Shown: positions 1 through 8,811, numbered from the stretch's first letter. The stretch: DNA of 17,996 nucleotides from an uncultured Mesorhizobium sp. (GCA_937958475.1 CALFXR010000120.1:1-17996), one strand, 5' to 3'. Notes: generated from the sequence alone by a model not told the origin. Translations and numbers: made by a program.

Positions 1-14
1 CCGCCTCCGCGTTT

Positions 15-199
15 CGTCATCCTCGGGCAAGCGACGCGCAGCGGAACGCGACCCGCGGATCCATGCCGGAACCGTGGTGGCACACGAGGACGGTGCAGGA
101 CGGGCGTTCGTCGCCCGACGCCTCATGCTGCCGCAGCGTTCAGGCATGGATCCCAGGGTCTGCGCCTTCGCTTCGCTCCGGCTCCGCCCTGGAATGACG
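15..199. repeat. Mosaic intergenic palindromic repeat
   Basis: This gene-free stretch carries two halves facing each other. An 11-base arm reading GGATCCATGCC (57-67) is the exact reverse complement of 143-153. The outer ends, a CGTCAT-type start near 15-20 and GGAATGACG at 191-199, are near complements. The segment 143-199 (GGCATGGATCC, a GC-rich middle, then CCTGGAATGACGA) looks like the dispersed repeat often seen between genes of Mesorhizobium and relatives. That family assignment is from memory. The longer open frames crossing it have arginine-rich composition and no family resemblance, so I call no gene here. Confidence 0.55.
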
Positions 200-264
200 A
201 AGGCGTGGATACACCGATTCGTCGGCGCCGTCGCCGGATGACGAAAACGGCGGCCGTGCTGCCA

Positions 265-315
265 ATCTCCCCCCGTGCGGGGGAGATCGCCGGCAGGCCA
301 GAGGGGGGCGCGAAG
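265..315. repeat. Short hairpin repeat downstream of the crotonase gene
   Basis: ATCTCCCCC (265-273) pairs perfectly with GGGGGAGAT (279-287) around a five-base loop. It is followed by a CCGGCAGGCC and GAGGGGGG segment to about 315. This arrangement resembles a common rhizobial intergenic repeat (from memory). It lies 66 bases past the stop of the minus-strand crotonase gene, so the transcript would fold here. No T-run follows on the minus strand, so I do not call it an intrinsic terminator. Confidence 0.5.
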
Positions 316-353
316 GAACGCGGCGTGTTCCGCGCGGAAACTCGCCGACATCC

Positions 354-1250
354 CTATTTGTCCCCCGCTTCTTTCTTGTTCGCCGCGACCATGCTTTTCG
401 CGTCCTGGCCGCCGAGGGAATTGCCCAGCGTCAGGTCGCTCTGGGCGTGGGCGAAGTGGTGCATGTGGAAGTGCGCGTCCATCGCGGCGCGCTTTCCGCG
501 CAGCTCCTCGACATGGTTGACCGCCTGCTTGGTCAGCCACAGGCCGAGCCGCGGCTGGGCGGCGAGTTTTTCGGCCATCGCCTGCACCTCGGCCTGGAGG
601 GTTTCCCGCGTGACGATGCGGTTGACCATGCCGAAATGATGGGCGCGCTCGGCCGACATGCGCTCGCCGAGCATCAGGAACTCCTTGGCGACGCGCGGCG
701 GCAGCTCGAAGGCGTGGGCGAAATATTCGACGCCGGGGATGCCCATGCGCACCACCGGATCCTGGAAGAAGGCGTCGTCGGTGGCGACGATCAGGTCGCA
801 GACCCAGGCGAGCATCAGGCCGCCGGCGATGCAGGCGCCCTGTACGGCGGCGATGGTCGGCTTCGGCGCGTCGCGCCAGCGCCGGCACATGCCGAGATAG
901 ACCTCGTGCTCGCGGGTGTAGAGCATCTCGGCGGCCGGCTTGTTGACGTGGTCGGCCCACAGAAGCCGGCGCTCGAAGCTCTTCGCCACGTCGCGGCCCG
1001 GCGTGCCGATGTCATGGCCGGCGGAGAAGTGCTTGCCGTCGCCGGCGAGCACGATGACCTTGACGGCGTCGTCGTTCACCGCGCGCTGGAAGGCGTCGTC
1101 CAGCGCGTAGGTCATCTGCGAGTTCTGAGCGTTGTTGTATTTCGGCCGGTCCATCACGATCCACGCGACCGGTCCCCTGGTCTCGTAGCGGACCGGGTTC
1201 TCCGTCTCGTAGGTGATGTCCGCCTTGCGCGGGGGAACGAGGTCTTCCAT
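354..1250 (-). CDS. Enoyl-CoA hydratase/isomerase family protein (crotonase fold)
   Basis: This 298-residue cytoplasmic protein has the crotonase fold. The oxyanion-hole segments are visible as SAGHD (76-80) and GACIAGG (138-144). The family acts on acyl-CoA thioesters: hydration, isomerisation or C-C cleavage. Of the two acid/base glutamates of classical hydratases, the first position (QPE in the family) reads QDPVV (163-167) and so lacks Glu. The second appears kept as Glu190 in AKEFLML. The reaction may therefore not be simple hydration. It is longer than the usual 255-265 residues because of an N-terminal lead and an insert at about 81-115 (LLWADHVNKPAAEML). It is the last gene of the left minus-strand group, 80 bases after the aldo/keto reductase. 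That gap carries a copy of the shared dyad, so it may have its own promoter. The family is secure; the substrate is unknown. Confidence 0.93.
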   Translation of the reverse strand: MEDLVPPRKADITYETENPVRYETRGPVAWIVMDRPKYNNAQNSQMTYALDDAFQRAVNDDAVKVIVLAGDGKHFSAGHDIGTPGRDVAKSFERRLLWADHVNKPAAEMLYTREHEVYLGMCRRWRDAPKPTIAAVQGACIAGGLMLAWVCDLIVATDDAFFQDPVVRMGIPGVEYFAHAFELPPRVAKEFLMLGERMSAERAHHFGMVNRIVTRETLQAEVQAMAEKLAAQPRLGLWLTKQAVNHVEELRGKRAAMDAHFHMHHFAHAQSDLTLGNSLGGQDAKSMVAANKKEAGDK

Positions 1251-1299
1251 CGCTTTTCGCCTTTCGCCGGTGACGCTAGGCGCGCCATTGTGCAGTGCA

Positions 1300-1316
1300 A
1301 TCGTCCAAAGGGACTA
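1300..1316 (-). promoter_or_regulatory. Putative operator, copy 1 of the TAGTCC-N4-GGACGAT dyad
   Basis: On the minus strand this reads TAGTCC-CTTT-GGACGAT, a GTCC/GGAC dyad with a four-base spacer. It is the cleanest of the five copies in the window. It ends 49 bases before the ATG of the crotonase gene and lies in the 80-base gap behind the aldo/keto reductase stop. A function as a regulator-binding site is inferred from recurrence in front of other units. Confidence 0.6.
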
Positions 1317-1330
1317 ACGCGGTCGCGGCG

Positions 1331-2278
1331 TCAGGATCCGGTGATCGCGTCGACTTCCGCAAGCTCTTCCGGCGAAAGAACCCAGCCGACGGAAGCGGCG
1401 TTGGCGCGGACCTGGTCGGGCGTGGTGGCGCCGGCGATGACGCTGCCGACCGACGGACGGCCGACGAGCCAGCTCATGGCGAGTTCGAGCACGCCGTGGC
1501 CGCGCGCCTCGGCGAAGGCGATCAGCCGCTCGACCGTGTCGAGGCGCTGGTCGGTCATGCCGCGCTGGAAGTAGGGCATCGCCATGCGGCTGTCGGCGGG
1601 CGGCGTCGCGCCCCTGCGATACTTGCCGGTGAGCAGGCCGCTCGCCAGCGGGAAATAGGGCAGCAGCGACATGTTGGCGGCGGCAATCGCCGGGACGAGG
1701 TCCTTCTCCGTGCCGCGCGCCAGCAGCGAGAGTTCGGCCTGCGTCGAGACGAAGCGGTGGAGACCGTGGTGGCGGGAGGTCCAGGCGGCGTCGACCAGCT
1801 GCCAGCCGGGCAGGTTGGAGCAGCCGATGTAGCGGACCTTGCCCTGCTTCACGAGGTCGTCCAGCGCCCGCAGCGTCTCCTCGATCGGCGTGCGCGGATC
1901 GGGGAAATGATACTGGTAGAGGTCGATCCAGTCGGTCTTCAGCCGGCGCAGGCTGTCCTCGACCGCCTTCATGATGTAGCCGCGCGAGCCGTTGTAGCGG
2001 CTGTCCTTCTCGCGGTTCATCGGCGAGGCGAACTTGGTGGCGAGCACGACGTCCTTGCGCCTGTCGCCGAGCACGGTTCCCAGCGTGATCTCGGAGCCGC
2101 CGGCGACGCCGTAGGAATCCGACGTGTCGAAGAAGGTGATGCCGGCGTCGAGCGCGGCGTGAACCACGGCCCGCGCTCCCTCGACGTCGAGCGAGGCCTT
2201 CATGCCGCCGAAATTGTTGCAGCCGAGGCCGACCACCGAGACTTCGAGGCCCGACCGGCCGAGCGTGCGCTTTTCCAT
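1331..2278 (-). CDS. Aldo/keto reductase
   Basis: This 315-residue (alpha/beta)8 protein should be an NADPH-dependent carbonyl reductase or alcohol dehydrogenase of the cytoplasm. The catalytic tetrad is readable: Asp51 and Tyr56 in FFDTSDSYG, Lys82 in LATKF, and His124 in YQYHFPD. The start MEKRTLGRSGLEVS is the usual AKR opening. GGGAGAAGG lies just upstream as the ribosome site. It resembles the YajO/Tas-type open-chain AKRs of about 310-330 residues. It follows the GMC oxidoreductase by 19 bases and is probably co-transcribed with it. In this setting it may reduce or oxidise a keto or hydroxy group of the same catabolic substrate, but the sequence does not show which. Confidence 0.95.
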   Translation of the reverse strand: MEKRTLGRSGLEVSVVGLGCNNFGGMKASLDVEGARAVVHAALDAGITFFDTSDSYGVAGGSEITLGTVLGDRRKDVVLATKFASPMNREKDSRYNGSRGYIMKAVEDSLRRLKTDWIDLYQYHFPDPRTPIEETLRALDDLVKQGKVRYIGCSNLPGWQLVDAAWTSRHHGLHRFVSTQAELSLLARGTEKDLVPAIAAANMSLLPYFPLASGLLTGKYRRGATPPADSRMAMPYFQRGMTDQRLDTVERLIAFAEARGHGVLELAMSWLVGRPSVGSVIAGATTPDQVRANAASVGWVLSPEELAEVDAITGS

Positions 2279-2297
2279 TGCCTTCTCCCTGGATTGG

Positions 2298-3893
2298 TTA
2301 TCCCGCGCGGACGAGATCGGCGGCCTTCTCGCCGATCATCAGCGCCGCCGCGTAGGTGTTGCCGTTGACCATCACCGGCATGACCGATGCGTCGGCGACG
2401 CGCAATCCCTCGACGCCGCGGACGCGTAGGGCGGGGTCGGCGACGGAGGCGTCGTCGTTGCCCATCCTGCAGGTTCCGCCGGCGTGGTAGTGCGTCACCG
2501 TCGTCGCGCGGATGTCGGCCTCGATGTCGGCGCGGCCGCGGATCGGCCCCGCCGGCTGGATCTCGCGGCCGAGCACGGAGGCCATCGCCGGGCGCCGGAT
2601 CATGTCGCGGACACGCTCGACGCCGCGGGCGAGGACCGCGATGTCGCGCGGGTCGTCGTAGTAGTTCGGCAGGATCGCCGCATGGGCGAGCGGGTCGGAC
2701 GAGCGCAGCCGCACGCGGCCGCGGCTGAACGGCGATCCGTGGTTGAGCAGCAGGGTGAAGCCGTGCTCCTGCGGCAGCGTGCCGATCAGGCCCGGGCGGC
2801 GGCGGATGACCAGCGCCGGCGCGATCGAGACCTGGATCTCGGTCTCGGGTCGGCCGTCCTCGGCGAACAGGAAGCCGGATGTCGGGAACAGCCCGCGCGC
2901 GAGCACGCCGGTCCGCGCGGTCGCGTACTGCCAGCCGGCGGCGACGAGGCCGCGCGGCGACAGGTGCGAATAGGCCGTCACCGGCTTCGTCGTGGCGTGC
3001 AGGATGCGGTACATCGGGTGGTTCTGCAGCCCTTCGCCGACCTCCGCCCTGTCGGCGACGACGTCGATGCCGAGATCGCGCAGATGGTCGGCCGGGCCGA
3101 TGCCGGAAAGCATGAGGAGCTGCGGCGAGTTCACCGCGCCGCCGCACAGCACCACTTCGCGCGCGGCGCGCACGACGACGCGTCTTCCCTTCGCGACGTA
3201 TTCGACACCGACCGCACGGCCGCGCTCGACGACGACGCGCGTCGCCTGGGCGCGGGTGAGGAGCGTCAGGTTGGGACGGCGCAGCGCCGGCCTCAAGAAG
3301 GCGGTCGCCGCGCTCGACCGCCGGCCGCCGCCGATGGTCATGTCGACATGGCCGAACACTTCCGTGCGGTCGCGGTTGAGGTCGTCGGTGAGCGGATATC
3401 CCGCCTGCCCCACGGCTTCGAGGAAGAGGTCGCAGACCGGCGCCGTCGAGCGGCCCGCCGAGACGCGGAGCGGGCCGTCGGCGCCGTGGATGTCGCTCGG
3501 CCCGCGCTCGTTGGTCTCGGAGCGGCGGAACAGCGGCAGCACGTCGCGATAGCGCCAGCCGTCGATGTTCCAGCCGTCGTAGTCGCGCGCGGGCCCGCGC
3601 ACATACATCATGCCGTTGATCGAGCTCGACCCGCCGACGAGCCGGCCCTGCGCCCAGTAGATCGAGCGCCCGCCGAGGCCCGGCACCGGCTCGCTCTGGT
3701 AGGACCAGTTGAATTCCGGCTTCGTGCCGGTGACGACGTTGGCGCCGGGGATGCCGACCAGCGGGTGGCGGTCGGAGCCGCCGGCCTCCAGCAGGGCGAC
3801 GCTGACGGACGGGTCTTCCGACAGCCGCGCCGCGAGCACGCAGCCGGCGGCACCGGCACCGACGATGACGTAGTCGTACGACGGTCCGGCCAC
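2298..3893 (-). CDS. GMC family FAD-dependent oxidoreductase
   Basis: This 531-residue flavoprotein belongs to the glucose-methanol-choline family, which oxidises alcohols to aldehydes or ketones. The FAD-binding GAGAAG is at 12-17, followed by the acidic end of strand 2 (LLEAGG). The first GMC signature is GRLVGGSSSINGMMYVRG (about 83-100) and the second GGAVNSPQLLMLSGIGP. The active-site His is at about 470 in HYHAGGTCRMG. The partner position is Asn, about 512 in VNGNT, giving the His/Asn pair typical of choline-dehydrogenase-like members. The start is GTG, two bases after the thioesterase stop, so the genes are probably translationally coupled. General annotation pipelines would call it choline dehydrogenase. 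No glycine-betaine genes are nearby, so a hydroxyl on the catabolic substrate is more likely. Confidence 0.95.
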   Translation of the reverse strand: MAGPSYDYVIVGAGAAGCVLAARLSEDPSVSVALLEAGGSDRHPLVGIPGANVVTGTKPEFNWSYQSEPVPGLGGRSIYWAQGRLVGGSSSINGMMYVRGPARDYDGWNIDGWRYRDVLPLFRRSETNERGPSDIHGADGPLRVSAGRSTAPVCDLFLEAVGQAGYPLTDDLNRDRTEVFGHVDMTIGGGRRSSAATAFLRPALRRPNLTLLTRAQATRVVVERGRAVGVEYVAKGRRVVVRAAREVVLCGGAVNSPQLLMLSGIGPADHLRDLGIDVVADRAEVGEGLQNHPMYRILHATTKPVTAYSHLSPRGLVAAGWQYATARTGVLARGLFPTSGFLFAEDGRPETEIQVSIAPALVIRRRPGLIGTLPQEHGFTLLLNHGSPFSRGRVRLRSSDPLAHAAILPNYYDDPRDIAVLARGVERVRDMIRRPAMASVLGREIQPAGPIRGRADIEADIRATTVTHYHAGGTCRMGNDDASVADPALRVRGVEGLRVADASVMPVMVNGNTYAAALMIGEKAADLVRAG

Positions 3894-3895
3894 GC

Positions 3896-4347
3896 TCAGC
3901 TCCGCGTCTTCATCGAATTCGCCGCGCCGTGCGCCTCGGCGAGCGCGCGCAGGGCGACGAGGACTTCGGGGTCCGAGACGGAGGCAACCTTTCGCCGGGA
4001 GAGATCGACGTGAAGCGACGCGTAGGTCGCCGTCGCGGCGCGGACGCCGGTCCCGACGTTCACCAGTTCATGGAGGTGGCGCACGCCGCGGCCGTCGAAG
4101 GCCGAGATGCGGCCCGTCACGCGGATGCGGTCGCCAAGGAGAAGCTCGCGTTCGTAGCGGATCGCCTTCTCGATGCGGAACATGCCGTGACGCGTGCGCT
4201 CGACATAGGCCTCATCGACGCCGAGGGACTGGAACAGCTGCGATTCCGCCGCGTCGAAAACGTGGTCGTACCAGTCGACGTTCATGTGGCCGTTGAAGTC
4301 GATCCAGTCGTCGCCGACGACGCCTTCGAAGCCGACGAAGACGGCGT

Positions 4348-4351
<4 letters not shown>
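3896..4351 (-). CDS. Acyl-CoA thioesterase (hot-dog fold)
   Basis: This 151-residue single hot-dog protein of the 4HBT/YbgC-like group should hydrolyse an acyl-CoA to the free acid and CoA. The diagnostic helix motif is DWIDFNGHMNVDWY (15-28). It contains the candidate catalytic Asp18 and the conserved NGHMN run seen in betainyl-CoA and related thioesterases. The frame stays open upstream to 4594, but that extension is arginine-rich and lies inside livF. I chose the ATG at 4351 because it overlaps the livF stop as ATGA and the family homology begins there. It sits between a transporter ATPase and the GMC oxidoreductase. It may release CoA from a dead-end or end-product thioester. Confidence 0.9.
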
Positions 4352-5059
<708 letters not shown>

Positions 5060-5067
<8 letters not shown>

Positions 5068-6850
5068 GGCGGCCTCCCACGAACATGTGCTGGGTCGCCG
5101 GATCGCGGGCGACCTCTTCCGGACGGCCCGAGGCGACGACGCGCCCCTGCTCCATCACGGTGACGGTGTCGGCGATGTTGAAGACGAGGTCGAGATCGTG
5201 CTCGACGAGGATGATCGTCTTGCCCATGCGCCGCGCCAGGAATTTCACCAGCCTGGCGAAATTGGCGCGTTCGCTCGAAGACAGGCCCGCCGCCGGCTCG
5301 TCGAAATAGACGATGTCGGCCTCTTTCAGCACGGTGCGCATGACTTCGACGAGCCGGCGCTGGCCGTGCGAGAGGAGTTCGGCGCTGTCCTCGGCGAACT
5401 CCTTCTCCAGCGCTTCGGCGAGCCTGGCGATATCGGGGCTGGGCTGCCCGGTGCGCGCATCCATGCCGATCCTCAAATTGTCCCAAAGCGAGAACTGCGG
5501 GAAGATGCGCGGCGTCTGGAAGGTGCGCCCCACCCCGCTGTCGGCGATGCGGTCGGCGGCGAGCCTGGTCGCCTCGCGGCCGTTGATGAAGAACGAGCCG
5601 GCGTTGAGCCGCGACAGGCCGGAGAGCACGTTGAGCAGGCTGGTCTTGCCCGAGCCGTTGGCGCCGATCAGGCCGTGGATCTCGCCCCGCCGGACCTTGA
5701 TGTCCACCTTGTCGACCGCGACGACCTCGCCGAACTTCTTGGTGCCGCCGCGGACCTCGACGACGACCTCGTCGACGGGCTGGCGGTCGCTGCCGCCGGT
5801 CAGCTGCTCGAGGAAGGCGTCGACCCGGAAGGCCTGTTCGCCGCGGCCGGTGACGCCGCGCTTCGAGCGCCAGCGCTCGATCGAGCCGACGATGCCGTCG
5901 GGGAACAGCATCACGGTCACCAGCGTCAGCACGCCGTAGATCAGGAGGCGGTACTCGACGAACTGGGCGAGCGCGATGTTGGGCAGGATGAAGACGATCC
6001 AGATGCCGATGACCGGGCCGAGCATCTGGCCGCGGCCGCCGACGACCACGGCGAAGAAGAAGACGAAGGACAGCTCGACGTTGAAGCCCTGCGGGCTGAC
6101 GAAGGAGACCGCCGGCAGGTAGAGGATGCCGCAGACGCCGGTGCCGATGGCGGCGATGACGAAGGCGATGAAGCGCATGACGCCGGGCTTGATGCCGAGC
6201 GAGCGCGCCGCCTCGGGACTGATCGCGGCGACCCGCATCTGCCGGCCGAGGCGCGAGCGGCGCAGTCCGTAGTGGATGGCCAGCGCCAGCATGGGATAGA
6301 GCGCGACGAGGATGGTCAGCGGCGAGAGGCCGAGGAAGATCTCCTGGTGAAGTGCGGGCAGCGACACCGAGATGCCGTTGATGCCGTTGGTCCAGCGGTC
6401 GAGCGACATCAGGATCTGCGGGAAGACGATCGCCGCCGACAGCGTGACGAAGCCGAGATGGAAATACTGGACCCGCAGCGCCGGGAAGGCGAACAGCAGG
6501 CCGCCGGCGGTCGCCGCGCCGAGCCCGATCAGCGCCGCAAGGGCGAAAGAATAATCGTGAAGGCCGAAGAAGATCGCGGTGACGTAGGCGCCCAGCCCGA
6601 GGAGGACGCCCTGGCCGAACGACTTCTGGCCGGCATCGACGAACAGGAAATTCTGGAAGATCGCCGCGGCGATGTAGATGTTGACCAGCTGGAAGGTGTG
6701 GACCCAGTAGGAATTGCCGAGGAATGACGGGCCGAAGCCGGTGACGGCAATCAGCGCTACGCCGATCCAGACCTGCTGGAGGTCCGACGAGAAGCGCGGC
6801 CGGGTGGCCGGGGCGGCGCCGCGGGCGCCGACGGTTTCGCTGATCGCCAT
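5060..6850 (-). CDS. livMG: Fused ABC transporter permease/ATP-binding protein LivM-LivG
   Basis: One 596-residue chain joins a LivM permease (about 20-325) to a LivG ATPase (about 360-596). The permease half has the LivM motif FGQGVLLGLGAYV (78-90) and several hydrophobic membrane segments. A hydrophilic linker (about 326-358) follows. The ATPase half shows Walker A GANGSGKT (396-403), signature LSHGQ (493-497), Walker B IVYFDEP (513-519) and His551 in LVEHD. Fusions of this sort are known in rhizobial and related genomes. I place the start at ATG 6850. A GTG two codons earlier (6856) overlaps the livH stop as GTGA and is an equally possible start. The open frame extending to 7546 is a shadow inside livH. 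Confidence 0.93.
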
Positions 6851-6852
6851 GG

Positions 6853-7731
6853 TCACACCCGCCTTGCCGAGACGCGGCCGAAGATGCCCTGCGGCCTCAG
6901 CATCAGGATCGCCACGAGGACGAACAGGGAGGCCAGGTCCTGGTAGGCGCCGCCGATGCGGTATGCCGTCAGCATGGTGACGACGCCGACCAGCGGCCCG
7001 CCGACCAAGGTGCCGAGGTTGGAGCCGATGCCGCCGACGACCGCCGCGACGAAGCCGTTGAGCACGTAGCGCAGCCCGGCGTCGGAGGCGACCGAGATGA
7101 CCGGCGCGACGAGGAAGCCCGCCGTGCCGACCATCAGGCCGGAAATGGCGAAGGCGACGATCTGCAGTCGCCTGACCGGCAGGCCGGCGGCACGGGCGGC
7201 GTCGAAGTCCTGCGACAGCGCGCTGATGGCGAGGCCGACGAAGGTGTGGCGCAGGAAGATGCGCAGGGCGACGAACCAGAAGACCATGCAGCCGATCGAC
7301 AGCGCGTAGGCTCCGGGCGTGCGCACGCCGAGGATGCGGAAGGAGGGCACGACACCCTGGACCGTGTAGGCGAACGGCCCCTGGGTGATCATCAGCACCG
7401 CGGCGATGATCACCGAGACGGCGACGGTGGAGATCAGCCAGGAATCCTGCTCGACCGAGGAGCGCAGCGGCAGCAGCGTGATCCAGCCCTGCAGCGCCAC
7501 CAGCCCGGCGATCAGGATGCCGGTGAGCGGCAGCATCAGCAGCCACCAGGCGACGCCGGTTTCGTTGGCGAGGAAGAAGGCGCCGAAGCCGCCGAGCACG
7601 AACATGTTGCCCTGGGCGAAATTGAGGATGCCGGTGGCGCCGTGGACGATGTTGAAGCTCATCGCGATCATGGCGAAGATCGACCCGATGGCGATCCCGC
7701 GGATGACGATGATGGCTATCTCGCTGAGCAT
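6853..7731 (-). CDS. livH: Branched-chain amino acid-type ABC transporter permease LivH
   Basis: This 292-residue integral membrane protein is the LivH-type permease. It opens with a hydrophobic segment (IAIIVIRGIAIGSIFAMI). It then has the family hallmark GATGILNFAQGNMFVLGGF near 31-49 and the later cytoplasmic loop ALSQDFDAARAAGLPVRRLQ. The closing PQGIFGR is also typical. GGAGGAAAGG stands upstream of the ATG as the ribosome site. It is the first transporter gene of the left operon and begins 100 bases after the TIM-barrel gene. A copy of the shared dyad lies 87 bases upstream of the start. It pairs with LivMG to form the membrane channel. Confidence 0.95.
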   Translation of the reverse strand: MLSEIAIIVIRGIAIGSIFAMIAMSFNIVHGATGILNFAQGNMFVLGGFGAFFLANETGVAWWLLMLPLTGILIAGLVALQGWITLLPLRSSVEQDSWLISTVAVSVIIAAVLMITQGPFAYTVQGVVPSFRILGVRTPGAYALSIGCMVFWFVALRIFLRHTFVGLAISALSQDFDAARAAGLPVRRLQIVAFAISGLMVGTAGFLVAPVISVASDAGLRYVLNGFVAAVVGGIGSNLGTLVGGPLVGVVTMLTAYRIGGAYQDLASLFVLVAILMLRPQGIFGRVSARRV

Positions 7732-7752
7732 GGAACCCTTTCCTCCCGGGCT

Positions 7753-7773
7753 GGCCGAAACCGGCGGTCGGCC
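7753..7773. repeat. Hairpin in the livH leader
   Basis: GGCCGA (7753-7758) and TCGGCC (7768-7773) form a six-base stem with a nine-base loop. It sits just upstream of the livH ribosome site, between the dyad at 7818 and the gene. No T-run follows on the minus strand, so it is not an obvious terminator. It could modulate messenger stability or livH translation, or be chance in GC-rich DNA. Confidence 0.35.
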
Positions 7774-7817
7774 GTGCTTCCGGCCCGTCCTACATCGTTT
7801 GAAGGGGCCGGACCAAC

Positions 7818-7834
7818 ATCATCCGAACGGACTA
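7818..7834 (-). promoter_or_regulatory. Putative operator, copy 2 of the dyad, overlapping a stop codon
   Basis: On the minus strand this reads TAGTCC-GTTC-GGATGAT, with one change (T for C) in the right half-site. Its TAG (7832-7834) is also the stop codon of the TIM-barrel gene. It lies 87 bases upstream of the livH ATG and points toward livH, as the other copies point to their genes. This suggests a promoter for the transporter group separate from the TIM-barrel gene. Confidence 0.55.
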
Positions 7835-8674
7835 AGCGGGCCGGCCCAGGCGGCCGGCGAAGACGGCACGGGCGCCGCGCAGGCTCTCCGAGGCGGCATC
7901 GCCCGCGCTCATCGCGGCGAAGCGCGGCGCAATGATCTCGACGCTGACCGGCAGGTTCGGCGCATGGCGGTCGATCGCCGCGGCGAAGCCGGCGAGGTCG
8001 AAGGCGCCGTCGCCGCAGGAAAGACGGTTGCGCGTGTCTTCGGCCAGCGACCCGACCGGCAAGGCGGCGGCGTCGCTGACCTGGACGCTGAGTATTTTCC
8101 CGGGCGGGACCAGCGCGAGGTCGGCGAGCGGCGTTTCGCCGCGGAACAGATGCCAGCAGTCGACGACGAGGCCGGCGTTGGGCGGCGCGAGGAAATCGAG
8201 CGCCGCGCGGATGCCGGGCACGTCGCTGAAGGGAACGAACTCCAGCGCCACGACAAGGCCGCGGTCGGCGGCGCGGGCGCAGAGACGCTCGAAATGCGCC
8301 ACCATCTCGCGCCTGGGAATGCGGCGACCCTGGAAATCCGCGCCGACATTGACGATCGTCGCGCCGACCGCGGCAGCCGCGGCGAAGGCGGCGCGCTCGG
8401 CGGCGGCGGCGGCAGCGTCTTCCGGCAGGAACCAGCCGGTCAGGAACTCGACGCCGCGATGGCGCATGCGGTGTCGATCGAAGAGGGCGCGGACGGCCGC
8501 GTCGTCGAGGCCGGCCGCGCGCTGCTCGAGATAGTCGCGGAAATGCAGCCAGTAGCCGGAATAGCCGGCGGCCGCGCAGGCGGCGAGCCGGTCGTCGAGG
8601 GAGTGCCGCGCCACGGCGGGGCCGCCGGGCATGACGCCGCTCAGCGTGTGGGAGGAGCACATGAAGTCGCGCAT
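7832..8674 (-). CDS. Sugar phosphate isomerase/epimerase-like TIM-barrel protein
   Basis: This 280-residue protein is of the AP-endonuclease-2/xylose-isomerase-like TIM-barrel superfamily. The usual divalent-metal ligands can be placed: Glu145 in VALEFVP, Asp172 and His175 in VVDCWH, Gln198 in LSVQVSD, and Glu246 in VSVEII. The SCGDGAFD segment (219-226) matches the loop often written GeGdiD in the family. Members isomerise or epimerise sugars or inositol derivatives or cleave keto acids, so no substrate can be assigned. It starts at ATG 8674, with a poor ribosome site. ATG at codon 5 is possible but no better. It diverges from the binding-protein gene across a 212-base region holding two facing copies of the dyad. 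Confidence 0.88.
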   Translation of the reverse strand: MRDFMCSSHTLSGVMPGGPAVARHSLDDRLAACAAAGYSGYWLHFRDYLEQRAAGLDDAAVRALFDRHRMRHRGVEFLTGWFLPEDAAAAAAERAAFAAAAAVGATIVNVGADFQGRRIPRREMVAHFERLCARAADRGLVVALEFVPFSDVPGIRAALDFLAPPNAGLVVDCWHLFRGETPLADLALVPPGKILSVQVSDAAALPVGSLAEDTRNRLSCGDGAFDLAGFAAAIDRHAPNLPVSVEIIAPRFAAMSAGDAASESLRGARAVFAGRLGRPA

Positions 8675-8708
8675 TCGACCAGCCTAGAGTAGTAGGCGAG
8701 CGCCGCCA

Positions 8709-8723
8709 CGTCCGCCAGGACTA
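8709..8723 (-). promoter_or_regulatory. Putative operator, copy 3 of the dyad
   Basis: On the minus strand this reads TAGTCC-TGGC-GGACG, then GTG instead of AT. Both GTCC/GGAC half-sites are intact. It ends 34 bases before the ATG of the TIM-barrel gene, so it would overlap or abut the promoter. It is the weakest at its right end but is in the expected place and orientation. Confidence 0.5.
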
Positions 8724-8811
8724 GGAGCGGCGGCACCGCCGCGGCCACCGGCTCCGGAACCGCGGAGAGGCCTGCCGCAACGGCACCGTTCCGCAGTTCC
8801 CCAATTTGCCG

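Noticed and set aside
205..639. A 144-codon plus-strand open frame starting in the repeat region
   Set aside because: It begins inside dispersed repeats and continues antisense to the crotonase, with no ribosome site or family.
447..1574. A 375-codon plus-strand open frame opposite the crotonase gene
   Set aside because: It is the antisense shadow of a GC-rich gene: rich in Ala, Gly, Arg, Asp and His, no family resemblance, and no ribosome site. The minus-strand crotonase has intact motifs.
2200..3147. A minus-strand open frame of 315 codons overlapping the GMC and aldo/keto reductase genes
   Set aside because: It is an alternative frame of the GMC gene with an arginine-rich translation. 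Only its last few residues coincide with DNA of the next gene.
2298..3893. Choline dehydrogenase (betA) for glycine-betaine synthesis
   Set aside because: The family is right, but no betaine aldehyde dehydrogenase, BetI or choline transporter is nearby and the context is CoA-ester catabolism, so the gene symbol is not justified.
2484..4013. A 509-codon plus-strand open frame opposite the GMC gene
   Set aside because: This is an antisense shadow with biased composition. The GMC protein on the other strand has both family signatures and the catalytic His.
5087..6727. A 546-codon plus-strand open frame opposite livMG
   Set aside because: It is very acidic, low in complexity and has no domain. 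It is caused by third-position GC bias of the real gene.
6851..7546. N-terminal extension of LivM-LivG by 232 residues
   Set aside because: The extension is an out-of-frame reading of livH with an Arg-, Pro- and His-rich sequence. The livH frame is clearly coding.
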